This document shows positions 1 through 7,273 of a stretch of DNA of 47,693 nt, one piece after another (the stretch's first letter is position 1; each line of letters opens with the position of its first letter). The notes beneath the pieces were generated by a model, which was not told the DNA's origin, searched no databases, and saw nothing but the letters and a program-made list of their open reading frames with translations. Source of the stretch: Helicobacter trogontum. Its GTDB lineage: Bacteria > Campylobacterota > Campylobacteria > Campylobacterales > Helicobacteraceae. Where the stretch lies: NCBI RefSeq assembly GCF_000765905.2, contig NZ_JRPL02000016.1, forward strand, positions 1 to 47,693, given 5' to 3'. Both the position numbers and the translations under genes were made by a program.

Positions 1-2
1 AT

Positions 3-902
3 TCACTAAGTATAGATATAGCTAAAGATACCAAAGAGCTAAGTGATACAAGTAATCTTAGCTCTAGCTTACAAGATATACTCTCTAGCATATATACTAA
101 TCTAAAAGATACTTATACCAAAGGCTATAAGTATCACTATCTATCCCTACAGCTAGATTCTAATGCCCTTATCCCTCAAAGTATTCCAAAAATCTATAAA
201 GAGCCTTATACAAACTATGAATACAAAGACTATGGCATAGGAAACTATCACTATCTCTATAACTCCTGCACACACATAATGCTAGATACAAAAGACTATA
301 CACAAGTAGGATTAGAATCTAATCCTAGTAATGCCACTATCCTCACACTCCACACACCTTATAAAGCACAAAGACTAGAATTACAATTAGCCAATGGATT
401 AGATTCTCTCATAGAATCTAAAGATAGACAAAGACAAGCTAAACAAGCTACAACACAATCTAAACAAAAAGATTCTCAACAAGATAAGGGACACAACACA
501 GAACAACAAATCATAGATTCTCTCCTAACTCTTACTCTTATCAATGGAGGATATAAAGAGAAGTATTGGGGATTTAGAGAGGAGACAGAAAACAAAGATA
601 CACAAGCAAATCCTGTGCATACAAATATAAATACAGAAAGTAAAGATTCTAAAGAAACACAAGAGAAACAAGAGAAAGAAATACTAGAGATATATTTTAG
701 TTATGGAGAGGATACGACAAGATTGCAAGGAGATTCAAGACACACACAAGATGTGAATTTGCATATCATTACGCAAGGATATAGCAATGGGGAGGAGATA
801 CATACAACATTGGAGATTCAAGGGGAAAAGCTTAGTGTAAGTGGCATAATACAAGATAATCAAGCTATAATTATGAATGTGTTAAGCTCAAAGGGTAAGT
901 GA
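3..902 (+). CDS. Carrier-like protein upstream of Tae4 effector (5' end outside window)
   Basis: The frame is open from the first bases, so this is the C-terminal 299 residues of a larger protein that starts outside the window. I do not recognise a named family. The visible part has a Tyr-rich stretch, then a low-complexity charged linker rich in Lys, Gln, Asp and Ser, then a compact C-terminal beta-rich domain beginning near IYFSYGED and containing VNLHIITQGYSNGEE. Such a domain directly before an effector gene would fit a VgrG- or PAAR-linked carrier, but this is inference. Its TGA (900-902) overlaps the ATG of the Tae4 gene by one base, implying translational coupling. The C-terminal two-thirds recurs at 2048-2602. 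Confidence 0.6.
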   Translation, partial: SLSIDIAKDTKELSDTSNLSSSLQDILSSIYTNLKDTYTKGYKYHYLSLQLDSNALIPQSIPKIYKEPYTNYEYKDYGIGNYHYLYNSCTHIMLDTKDYTQVGLESNPSNATILTLHTPYKAQRLELQLANGLDSLIESKDRQRQAKQATTQSKQKDSQQDKGHNTEQQIIDSLLTLTLINGGYKEKYWGFREETENKDTQANPVHTNINTESKDSKETQEKQEKEILEIYFSYGEDTTRLQGDSRHTQDVNLHIITQGYSNGEEIHTTLEIQGEKLSVSGIIQDNQAIIMNVLSSKGK

Positions 903-1658
903 TGTTAGATACAAATGTATGTAAAGTAAAATGTGGCGATAAAGAGATAACAATTAGGATTCAAAGACCTAATTTTGAGAGTGTGGAAAAGGCGTATAGA
1001 GAGATAACAAGAGAGGGTGCCAATGAGTTTATAAAAAACTATAAATTAACTCACCCCGAAACACAAGAGGAAGTTGAACAACTATCTTATGCTATGGCAG
1101 AAGCAAGGTATAAAAAAATCAGTCAAGTTTTATTGAATTTTTATAATGGGGATAGGACAAATAGATCTAATACTTGTGCGACACGAGTAAGCTATGCACT
1201 CAATAACAGCACAATACCTCTAGATGTAATAGCTAACAAAAAAAGATTTGCCTAGCGGACTTTGGGATATTAATGGGAAATATTACTACATATCCGTTGA
1301 TGGCATTATCAATGCTCTAAGCATTGCTTGGCATAAGCCCAAAAAGCTCGATAATAAGCTCAAGCAATCCATATTGTGTGGCTGCTCGGAAGATTTTTAC
1401 AAAGAAATGACAAGCAAAGAGCAAAATGTCGCTTTTTTCAATGAATTGGTGTCTTTCAATAGAAAAGGTATAGTTGCTATGAGAATGCAGCACAATAGAC
1501 TTAGACATACGACTTTGTGGAATGGTAGTAACTTTGTCGATGTAGAGATGAATAGGGAGATTGACATACCTTTATATCTTTTTGGTTATGACTATCTCAA
1601 TGACCCAAATAAATCTTATCCATATATAGCACAATTCTATTTTTGGGAGTTAAAATGA
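902..1658 (+). pseudogene. Tae4-type T6SS amidase effector, frameshifted in a poly-A tract (copy 1)
   Basis: Tae4 amidases cut the D-Glu-mDAP bond of peptidoglycan in the periplasm of target cells using a Cys-His pair. The first frame (902-1255) carries the Cys motif SNTCATRVSYALN. The second (to 1658) carries the His motif RHTTLWNGSNFVDV and the terminal FYFWEL seen in the other copies. The frames meet at a run of seven A near 1238-1244; six A would join them into one protein of about 250 residues. Start: ATG 902 in a TGATG overlap with the carrier gene. The stop overlaps the Tai4 start as ATGA. The shift may be decay, slippage-based switching or a homopolymer sequencing error. Confidence 0.8.
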
Positions 1659-2038
1659 TACAAAATGGTATTAAAATGTATCTGCTTATAGCGATAATGT
1701 CTTATAATTTGTTTGCTGGTGGTCCTGAAGTGCATATAAATTATAAAGAATACTACAAACAAAATGCGAGATATTTGCATAAAATCTGGGGATTTGATTA
1801 TTGTTTAAATTATACAAAAAATATGTCATTTAATGCACTTGAGAAGCAGTGGGTAAAAGAAAAGCAAAGCATACTTGAATCTACAAGCAAAGAATCTCTT
1901 GAGGAACTAAAACATTTTATTGATAGATATAGAGCCAAACATAATCTGTTGGTCATTTGCCTAAATCTCTATGACTCCAAAGAATACCAAGACGAAGTAG
2001 AACGCATAGTAAAGAAATATTGCAAGGATTGTGAGTGA
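1655..2038 (+). CDS. Tai4-type periplasmic immunity protein (copy 1)
   Basis: This is a 127-residue secreted protein with an N-terminal hydrophobic signal (MYLLIAIMSYNLFAGG). Conserved Cys positions are YCLNY, VICLNLYDSKEYQ and the terminal YCKDCE. Position, size, secretion and Cys pattern fit the Tai4 family, which binds and inhibits Tae4 in the periplasm to prevent self-killing. The start chosen is ATG 1655: it overlaps the Tae4 stop (ATGA) and has GGGAG five bases upstream; an earlier TTG in frame is less likely. The last 70 or so bases are nearly identical in all four Tai4 copies, while the rest diverges strongly. Confidence 0.8.
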   Translation: MIQNGIKMYLLIAIMSYNLFAGGPEVHINYKEYYKQNARYLHKIWGFDYCLNYTKNMSFNALEKQWVKEKQSILESTSKESLEELKHFIDRYRAKHNLLVICLNLYDSKEYQDEVERIVKKYCKDCE

Positions 2039-2047
2039 AAATCACAG

Positions 2048-2602
2048 ATGAAAAACTTGTATAAAGCACAAAGACTAGAATTACAATTAGCAAATGGATT
2101 AGATTCTATACTAGAATCTAAGGATAGAGAAAGACAAGCTAATCTTACTAGAGAATCTAAAGAATCTACAACACAATCTAAGCAAAAAGATTCTCAACAT
2201 AACACAAAACAAATCATAGATTCTCTACTAACTCTTACTCTTATCAATGGAGGATATAAAGAGAAGTATTGGGGATTTAGAGAGGAGACAGAAAGCAAAG
2301 ACACACAAGCAAATCCCGTGCAAACAAATATAAATACAGAAAGCAAAGATTCCAAAGCAACACAAGAAAATAAAGACAAACAAATACTAGAGATGTATTT
2401 TAGTTATGGTGATGATATGGCAAGATTACAAGAGCATTCAAGACATTCTAGTGATGTGAATTTGCATATCATAACACAAGGATATGAGGAAGGGGAGGAA
2501 GTGGAAGTAAGATTAGAATCTTCTACAAATGAAGTCCTTATGGTGCATGGTATAATACAAGATAATCAAGTTGTAATTATGAATCTATTTAAGGAGCAAT
2601 AA
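2048..2602 (+). CDS. Carrier-like protein, 5'-truncated duplicate
   Basis: This 184-residue protein is a close copy of the C-terminal part of the protein ending at 902. Both share YKAQRLELQLANGLDS, the charged linker, NGGYKEKYWGFREETE and the C-terminal domain from YFSYG onward. The copy lacks the Tyr-rich part and instead starts with a short new N-terminus (MKNLYKAQ) ten bases after the preceding Tai4 gene, so a recombination junction lies there. I see no good ribosome binding site, so expression is uncertain. Its TAA overlaps the ATG at 2602 (TAATG), the same coupling to Tae4 as in copy 1. Function unknown; a delivery role for Tae4 is inferred from position only. Confidence 0.6.
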   Translation: MKNLYKAQRLELQLANGLDSILESKDRERQANLTRESKESTTQSKQKDSQHNTKQIIDSLLTLTLINGGYKEKYWGFREETESKDTQANPVQTNINTESKDSKATQENKDKQILEMYFSYGDDMARLQEHSRHSSDVNLHIITQGYEEGEEVEVRLESSTNEVLMVHGIIQDNQVVIMNLFKEQ

Positions 2603-3332
2603 TGGTAGCTGAATGGAAAGCCACTTGTGGCACTGCAAGTGCAAGCATAAAATGTAAGAGACCTAAATGGAAAGATGTAAAAAAGCATACGACACAATCA
2701 ATATGGCAAATCCGAATGATATGAATCTACAAGAAACCTTTAGACAAGCTATCATAGATAATGGCGTATGGCGTGGCATATCATCTAAAGTAGCAGAGCA
2801 GAAAGCCCAAGAGATAATCACACAAATACAAAATGGTAACTATGATGATTTTGTATGGCAGAGATATGCCCTAGTGGGTGGCACACCTTTAAGTGAATAC
2901 ATTAATCATAAAAACTTCTTTGGTAAAAGTCCCAATTATGCAGATTATAGCAATACTTGTGCTTTGCAGGTTAGTTATGCACTAAATTATGGGGGTATCC
3001 CACTACATACTGAAATCGAGCTAAAAGAATATAAATCTATGTATGGTAAAAGCAAGCAATATCTTTATATCTTAGGTGCAGATTATATGGGGAGATTCTT
3101 AAATGATAAATGGGGTAAGGCAGAGATATCTATAACAGCAACAGATGAAGGTAAATATGCGGTATTAGAGCAAATTAAAAATAAGAAGGGCATTGTGGTA
3201 ATGAAAGGATTTTATTCGCACACAACTTTATGGAATGAAAGTAATTTTGTTGATGTAGTAAATGGTGTGGCTAGTAATTATTATTTAACTAATATAGGGA
3301 CAGCTAAACTTGAATTTTGGGAGCTTATATAA
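2602..3332 (+). pseudogene. Tae4-type T6SS amidase effector, frameshifted in a poly-A tract (copy 2)
   Basis: ATG 2602 follows AAGGAG and opens a short frame whose words CKRPKWKDV align with the N-terminus of copy 1. The main body continues in another frame from about 2667 to 3332. The break falls in a run of six A around 2679-2684; seven A would give DVKKAYD and an intact protein of about 243 residues. The body has the catalytic Cys motif SNTCALQVSYALN and the His motif SHTTLWNESNFVDV, and ends in EFWELI. As in copy 1 the fault is a single base in a homopolymer, so this may be reversible or an assembly error rather than old decay. Confidence 0.8.
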
Positions 3333-3335
3333 AAA

Positions 3336-3764
3336 ATGAAAAAAGTGATATGGTTTTGTTGTGTGTTTTTTATGTATCTAAATGCCGATGATATAGAATT
3401 TAACAGAGAGCTTGTAGGGAAAGTGGATAAAGTAGCCTATTCTTATGATAAAAAAATAAAAATTATAAAAAGAATAGGTATGGAGTATTGTATTAAGGGC
3501 AATAATTTTGATAAGACACAGCCTAATATTATGATTATGGGTTGGTATAGATATAAATTGGGCGTTCCGTATGGAGAGGATATAATAGCAGACCTTAAGC
3601 CATACATAGACAATAAGGCTACAATCACCGATAAAACATTATTGCATCATTATCAAAAATCAAACTTTAGTAGATTTTATACCTGCCTAGAACTCTATGA
3701 ATCCAAAGAATACCAAGACGAAGTAGAACGCATAGTGAAGAAATATTGTAAGGAATGTGAGTAA
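3336..3764 (+). CDS. Tai4-type periplasmic immunity protein (copy 2)
   Basis: This 142-residue protein has a signal peptide (MKKVIWFCCVFFMYLNA). The mature part has the family pattern: YSYDKKIKIIKRIGMEYC near the start, then TCLELYESKEYQ and the terminal YCKECE. It should inhibit the Tae4 of copy 2, whose stop lies three bases upstream. The N-terminal two-thirds differs clearly from copy 1, as expected if each immunity protein fits its own effector allele. The 3' end overlaps the frame of the next Tae4 stub by eight bases. Confidence 0.8.
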   Translation: MKKVIWFCCVFFMYLNADDIEFNRELVGKVDKVAYSYDKKIKIIKRIGMEYCIKGNNFDKTQPNIMIMGWYRYKLGVPYGEDIIADLKPYIDNKATITDKTLLHHYQKSNFSRFYTCLELYESKEYQDEVERIVKKYCKECE

Positions 3765-4011
3765 AATAAGTCTTAAAGATTCTAAAATTATGAGAACTAA
3801 ACAAGACAATATAATTTTTTATAACAACGAATTTTCAAAGTTTAGTAAAAATGGAGTGGTAGCAATGATAATTAGTGGGTGGAGTAATGCGGGAGGACAT
3901 GTTACATTATGGAGCGGGAAAGATAAAAAGTTTTTGGATAATTCTAATTACTTGCTTGATAGCAGGGATATAGTTATTGTTAAAGAACTTTATTTTTGGG
4001 AATTATTATAA
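3757..4011 (+). pseudogene. Tae4 C-terminal stub (copy 3)
   Basis: This open frame of 84 codons matches only the C-terminal third of Tae4: it keeps the catalytic His region (GGHVTLWSG) and the terminal ELYFWELL but has no N-terminal Cys motif. It begins inside the 3' end of the preceding Tai4 gene (GTG at 3757), so the junction lies at the conserved Tai4 tail. A protein without the Cys cannot be an active amidase of this type. It is best read as a displaced older effector allele whose immunity gene (4021-4449) was kept. Ten bases separate it from that gene. Confidence 0.75.
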
Positions 4012-4020
4012 AGGAATCTT

Positions 4021-4449
4021 ATGAAAAAAATTATATTAGCGGTATTGTTTTGCATAAATATTGTATTTGGGCTTGGAGAAATGAGCTATAAAAATGAAGA
4101 AGGCAAACGAAACGAACTAGAACGACAACACTTTACCTATGAACTCAAAGTCGATGCACTAAAAAAGCTAGGCTTTCGCTATTGTATCAAAAAGTTTGTT
4201 GATGACGATAAAGGCGAAGTGTATTATATAATCAAAGAAAAGCTCAATATGCCATTATTCTTTGATGATAAAAATCTAGACAATATCACACAATTTTTAA
4301 CGCTTGTAGAAAATCTTAGCACATGGAATAGCAAATATAAAATTGATTACACATATAAGCCTTTTCAATGCCTTAGGGTTTATGAATCCAAAGAATATCA
4401 AGACGAAGTAGAACGCATAGTTAAGAAATATTGTAAGGATTGTGAGTGA
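4021..4449 (+). CDS. Tai4-type periplasmic immunity protein (copy 3)
   Basis: This 142-residue protein has a clear signal peptide (MKKIILAVLFCINIVFG), a mature part with FRYCIKKF in the first half, then QCLRVYESKEYQ and the terminal YCKDCE. The ribosome binding site is AAGGA five bases before ATG. It follows the Tae4 stub of copy 3 and so is an orphan immunity gene within this window. It probably protects against a Tae4 allele used by neighbouring strains or by an ancestor. Its sequence is divergent from copies 1, 2 and 4 except for the conserved tail. Confidence 0.8.
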   Translation: MKKIILAVLFCINIVFGLGEMSYKNEEGKRNELERQHFTYELKVDALKKLGFRYCIKKFVDDDKGEVYYIIKEKLNMPLFFDDKNLDNITQFLTLVENLSTWNSKYKIDYTYKPFQCLRVYESKEYQDEVERIVKKYCKDCE

Positions 4450-4701
4450 GAAATCATGGTGGTTGCTCTGAGGATTTTTACCACAATATGACTTCAAAAG
4501 CTGAAAAATCAAAAGTTTTTTAAAGAATTGCAATCCATTAAAAGAAAAGGTATTATAGCAATGATTGGCACAGATGGGCTACGACACACAACCCTATGGA
4601 ATGGAAATAATTTTGTTGATGTAACTTTGGGAGTAAGCTCTAATTATCTTAATGACACTCAATATATAATACGAGAAGTATATTTCTAGGATTTGTTATA
4701 A
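4450..4701 (+). pseudogene. Tae4 C-terminal stub, decayed (copy 4)
   Basis: No long open frame exists here, but the translation is recognisably the last third of Tae4. CSEDFYHNMTSKA aligns with CSEDFYKEMTSKE of copy 1. After a frameshift at the T run near 4518, a second frame reads IKRKGIIAMIG, RHTTLWNGNNFVDV and SSNYLND. The terminal YFWELL motif is present as YF-stop-DLL, from a TGG to TAG change. The stub starts right after the stop of the preceding Tai4 gene. It is more decayed than the stub at 3757, suggesting an older acquisition, yet the following immunity gene is intact. Confidence 0.75.
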
Positions 4702-4712
4702 GGGAGGATTAT

Positions 4713-5138
4713 ATGAAAAAGAATTTATTGTCTCTATTTTCGTTTGCTGTTTTTACTGTTTATGGTAGTGCAATTGAAGCTAGCAATATTTTACGAGATA
4801 ATGATTCCTTACCTTATTCACTTAAAAGAAAAGTGGATATATTAAAGCGAATAGGTATAGAGTATTGTATGGAGCGAGATAATTTTAAAGAGCATAGTTT
4901 CTGGCTATGGCATTTTAAAAGAAAACTTGAGCTACACAAAGATTCTGATGATAAAAGTGTGAATTTTTTTAGTGATGAAAGTGATAGTGGATTTTCAAGT
5001 TTCAAAGGCTTTGTATACAGCAAAACACAAGACAATATACTTCCACGATTGTATACCTGCCTAGAACTCTATGAATCCAAAGAATATCAAGACGAAGTAG
5101 AACGCATAGTTAAGAAGTATTGTGAGGAATGTGAGTGA
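4713..5138 (+). CDS. Tai4-type periplasmic immunity protein (copy 4)
   Basis: This 141-residue protein has a signal peptide (MKKNLLSLFSFAVFTVYGSA), a mature part containing YSLKRKVDILKRIGIEYC, then TCLELYESKEYQ and the terminal YCEECE. A strong GGGAGG precedes ATG 4713. It is closest to copy 2 in the early mature region (KRIGxEYC). It follows the decayed Tae4 stub of copy 4 and ends the array; no effector follows. It is expected to be a periplasmic Tae4 inhibitor kept without its effector. Confidence 0.8.
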   Translation: MKKNLLSLFSFAVFTVYGSAIEASNILRDNDSLPYSLKRKVDILKRIGIEYCMERDNFKEHSFWLWHFKRKLELHKDSDDKSVNFFSDESDSGFSSFKGFVYSKTQDNILPRLYTCLELYESKEYQDEVERIVKKYCEECE

Positions 5139-5299
5139 ATCTTAAAACTTTAAGAAATACAAGGATAAGGATAGCATGGAGGGGATATAAATAACTCTTA
5201 GAATACTCTAAGGATATGCAAGATAATAAAAATCATAGAGAGTAAGGAGGATTCTTTGCAATCTATTTACATTATACATACAGGAGTCTTTCTCTCTTC

Positions 5300-5516
5300 T
5301 TATGAAACAAAAAGCTAGGCTTCGAACTAGCAGATTAAATAGTATGATAGAAGCTGGCAATAGAGATTCTCATATCTTAGAGCTCTAGAACATCAAGGAT
5401 ATACAAGGAGGAGAGACAATAAGCCTAAGATGTTAGTAATCCTAGCAAATAGCAATGAGGGACTATCTTATAACTATGCAAATCTTATGAATGCAGGGAA
5501 GGATACTCTAATATAA
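5300..5516 (+). pseudogene. Decayed gene fragment, unrecognised
   Basis: Two overlapping frames together read as one protein-like sequence: KARLRTSRLNSMIEAGNRD and SHILE in the first, then ALEHQGYTRRRDN, PKMLVILANSNEGLSYN and YANLMNAGKDTLI in the second, ending in TAA at 5514-5516. One frameshift near 5380 separates them. I do not recognise the family. It lies just beyond the Tae4/Tai4 array and is probably another worn accessory gene. Confidence 0.4.
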
Positions 5517-5770
5517 ATAAAACAAAAAGGCATTATAATGAATATTTTAGTTTACTAGAATCTAAAGGAGTGGAATAGATAAAAACAAAACTTTGAATCT
5601 TAATGTGTCTCGTTTGTAGCGTAGGTTTTTGGCTTTAAATGTGGGAACAAAGAACAAATTTGTAAAAAATGTGCGACAGAAGAGTAAAAGGAGCATTAGA
5701 ATCTAACAGATAAGATTCTGCAAATAATCTAGCAAATATTGAGATGGTAGATATTCTAAATAAATCAAGT
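5517..5770. other. Gene-free decayed stretch
   Basis: There is no open frame of convincing length. Short protein-like pieces occur, for example FSLLESKGVE near 5550-5580 and a Cys-pair string KCGNKEQICKKC near 5640-5675, each ended by stops. This looks like further worn accessory coding DNA. Confidence 0.35.
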
Positions 5771-6286
5771 GTAACCACCTTTACATTCTTACTAGCTAAC
5801 CATTCATTACAGACCTTATATCTATATCTGCGATAATATCAACATAACATACAAATCATTCATCATCAAAATCTTAGATAAGCAGGTTTTCATATTGTTA
5901 AATGTAATATATTTATATTTGTTTTTATCTTGGATATCTAAGAGTTGCAAATATTCCTTTAGATTTACCCCCTTTTATTTGTATTCAACACTTTCAATAA
6001 TATTGTTGTATCCCTTTGCTATCTCTCTAGCGTTATTTAAGTCGCATTGTGGATATTTACCAATGCTTAAGCTATTTAATTTGCCTTTAAAGCTATATCT
6101 ATATACAAAGGTTTTACTAACGCCTTGCTTGTTTTTCCTTAATAGCATATACAAGCATTTACAACTAGAATCGCTTACTAATATATCTTTTTTGCTACTG
6201 GTATCAAATAGCTTATTCTCGCTTATAAAGCTATTTTCATACTCTTTTATTATGTTTTTTAATTGATATGAATTGCTAAAATTCAT
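5771..6286 (-). pseudogene. Tyrosine integrase, N-terminal half (relic)
   Basis: From ATG 6286 (AAGGGG upstream) the minus strand codes 103 residues of the arm-binding domain typical of phage- and island-type tyrosine integrases: SDSSCKCLYMLLRKNKQG, FVYRYSFKGKLNSLSIGKYP and NNAREIAKGYNN. A TAA at 5975-5977 replaces a CAA that is intact in the plus-strand copy at 11.7 kb. Beyond it the frame continues with KGVNLKEYLQLLDIQDKNKY and further recognisable sequence to about 5771. No catalytic domain follows on this side. The shared part forms an inverted repeat with 11664-11952. Confidence 0.8.
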
Positions 6287-6669
6287 TACAAAACCCCTTT
6301 ATAAAGTAAAATGCACTTTATAAAAGCATGTTTTAATCAAAAGCACTACACATAAAAGCAATTTAATGCTATGGCATTTATGTATCTCAAACACCATTGC
6401 AATAAAAAGTTAATTGCTCTCCTTTACATTAGTACAATTTTTGTTTATTTGTTTGTCAATATAGCTTAATATGATGGGTATATTATGAAATAAAGATTGC
6501 TTATAGCAAGGAATTTATATACTCTCTCATCTATCAATACTTCAAGATAATTTACATAATATAATTATGCATAAGCTTCATATATGTTATTAGACGTAAT
6601 TTTATATAATTGTATATAAGCCTTTTAATTGACATTAATTCTAATATTCACATCATTCGCAAACCTTAT
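6287..6669. other. Gene-free stretch upstream of the integrase relic
   Basis: Very AT-rich, with no convincing ORF and no tRNA found. It would hold the promoter of the integrase relic and possibly an old attachment end, but I cannot identify one. Confidence 0.3.
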
Positions 6670-6764
6670 TGATAAACTTTTTAGCTTGTGATATGCTTGA
6701 GTTTTCTTTGATACCTCTTACAAACTATACATAAAAAATATTTTATAAAGCATGTTTTAGAGGC
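6670..6764 (+). repeat. Long imperfect inverted repeat, left arm
   Basis: The segment from TTTTTAGCTTGTGAT to AAAGCATGTTTTAGAGGCT is closely matched by the reverse complement of 7171-7273. The shared core is TTTCTTTGATACCTCTTACA with ACTATAC after it. The two arms flank about 400 bp without a credible gene, suggesting the ends of a degenerate mobile element or an inversion scar. Confidence 0.65.
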
Positions 6765-6960
6765 TTATTCTTTGAAGAATCATGTAGATAATATATGATA
6801 AATTAGTCTAAAAACAACTACTTGGATATCTTTATTATGGCAAAGTTTCTTTTATGGGATTTTTGTTATCCTTTTCTTTTGCTAGTGTTATCAGACTATA
6901 TTTACAAGGGTAACTCTATCAGTGTTTTTCTGTTGCTTCACATTTGCAAAATCCAAAAAA

Positions 6961-7003
6961 CACCTTTTAGCATTGACAGACATACCCTAAAGGCTAAAAG
7001 GTG
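6961..7003. repeat. Hairpin with 11-bp perfect stem
   Basis: CACCTTTTAGC (6961-6971) and GCTAAAAGGTG (6993-7003) are perfect complements around a 21-base loop. The hairpin sits roughly midway between the two long inverted-repeat arms. No T-run follows, so it is not a typical terminator; it may be a recombination or replication structure of the element. Confidence 0.55.
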
Positions 7004-7170
7004 CTTAATGTATTAAGCCTTAACATATACATATCACAACAGAAGCAACAATCACATGCAACACATGCAACATTTAAGCTTAAGCATTTGATACAAATAA
7101 AAATAACATAGTAAGCAAATCCTACATACTCACTACACAGAAACACTTAAAGGAATCCATAAAAGCTAGA

Positions 7171-7273
7171 AGCCCTTAAAACATGCTTTACTAAAAATAT
7201 TTTTGTATATAGTTTTGTGTATAGTTTGTAAGAGGTATCAAAGAAACCTAAAATACATCACAAGCTAAAAACC
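7171..7273 (-). repeat. Long imperfect inverted repeat, right arm
   Basis: This is the partner of 6670-6764. It includes the stop codon of the truncated hsdR gene (7258-7260), so the repeat defines or lies at the point where hsdR was cut. Confidence 0.65.

Larger units (their letters stand above)
2039..5138 (+). repeat. Tandem recombinational repeats of the Tae4/Tai4 cassette
   Basis: Three further cassettes follow the first. Each junction lies immediately after a Tai4 stop codon (2038, 3764, 4449), and the roughly 70 bases before each stop are almost the same in all four copies (coding YxSKEYQDEVERIVKKYC). The second cassette restarts inside the carrier ORF; the third and fourth restart inside the last third of Tae4. 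This pattern is what repeated homologous recombination through the conserved Tai4 tail would leave. Confidence 0.65.

Noticed and set aside
5300-5330. TTCGAACT resembling a tRNA T-loop
   Set aside because: No matching acceptor, D or anticodon stems around it; the segment reads as worn coding sequence.
5895-6266. 123-codon plus-strand hydrophobic ORF
   Set aside because: It is the antisense of the integrase relic, whose minus-strand frame has clear integrase motifs and a binding site.
6822-7016. 64-codon plus-strand ORF inside the inverted-repeat element
   Set aside because: No binding site, and it overlaps the 11-bp hairpin; too short and not protein-like enough to call as a transposase remnant.
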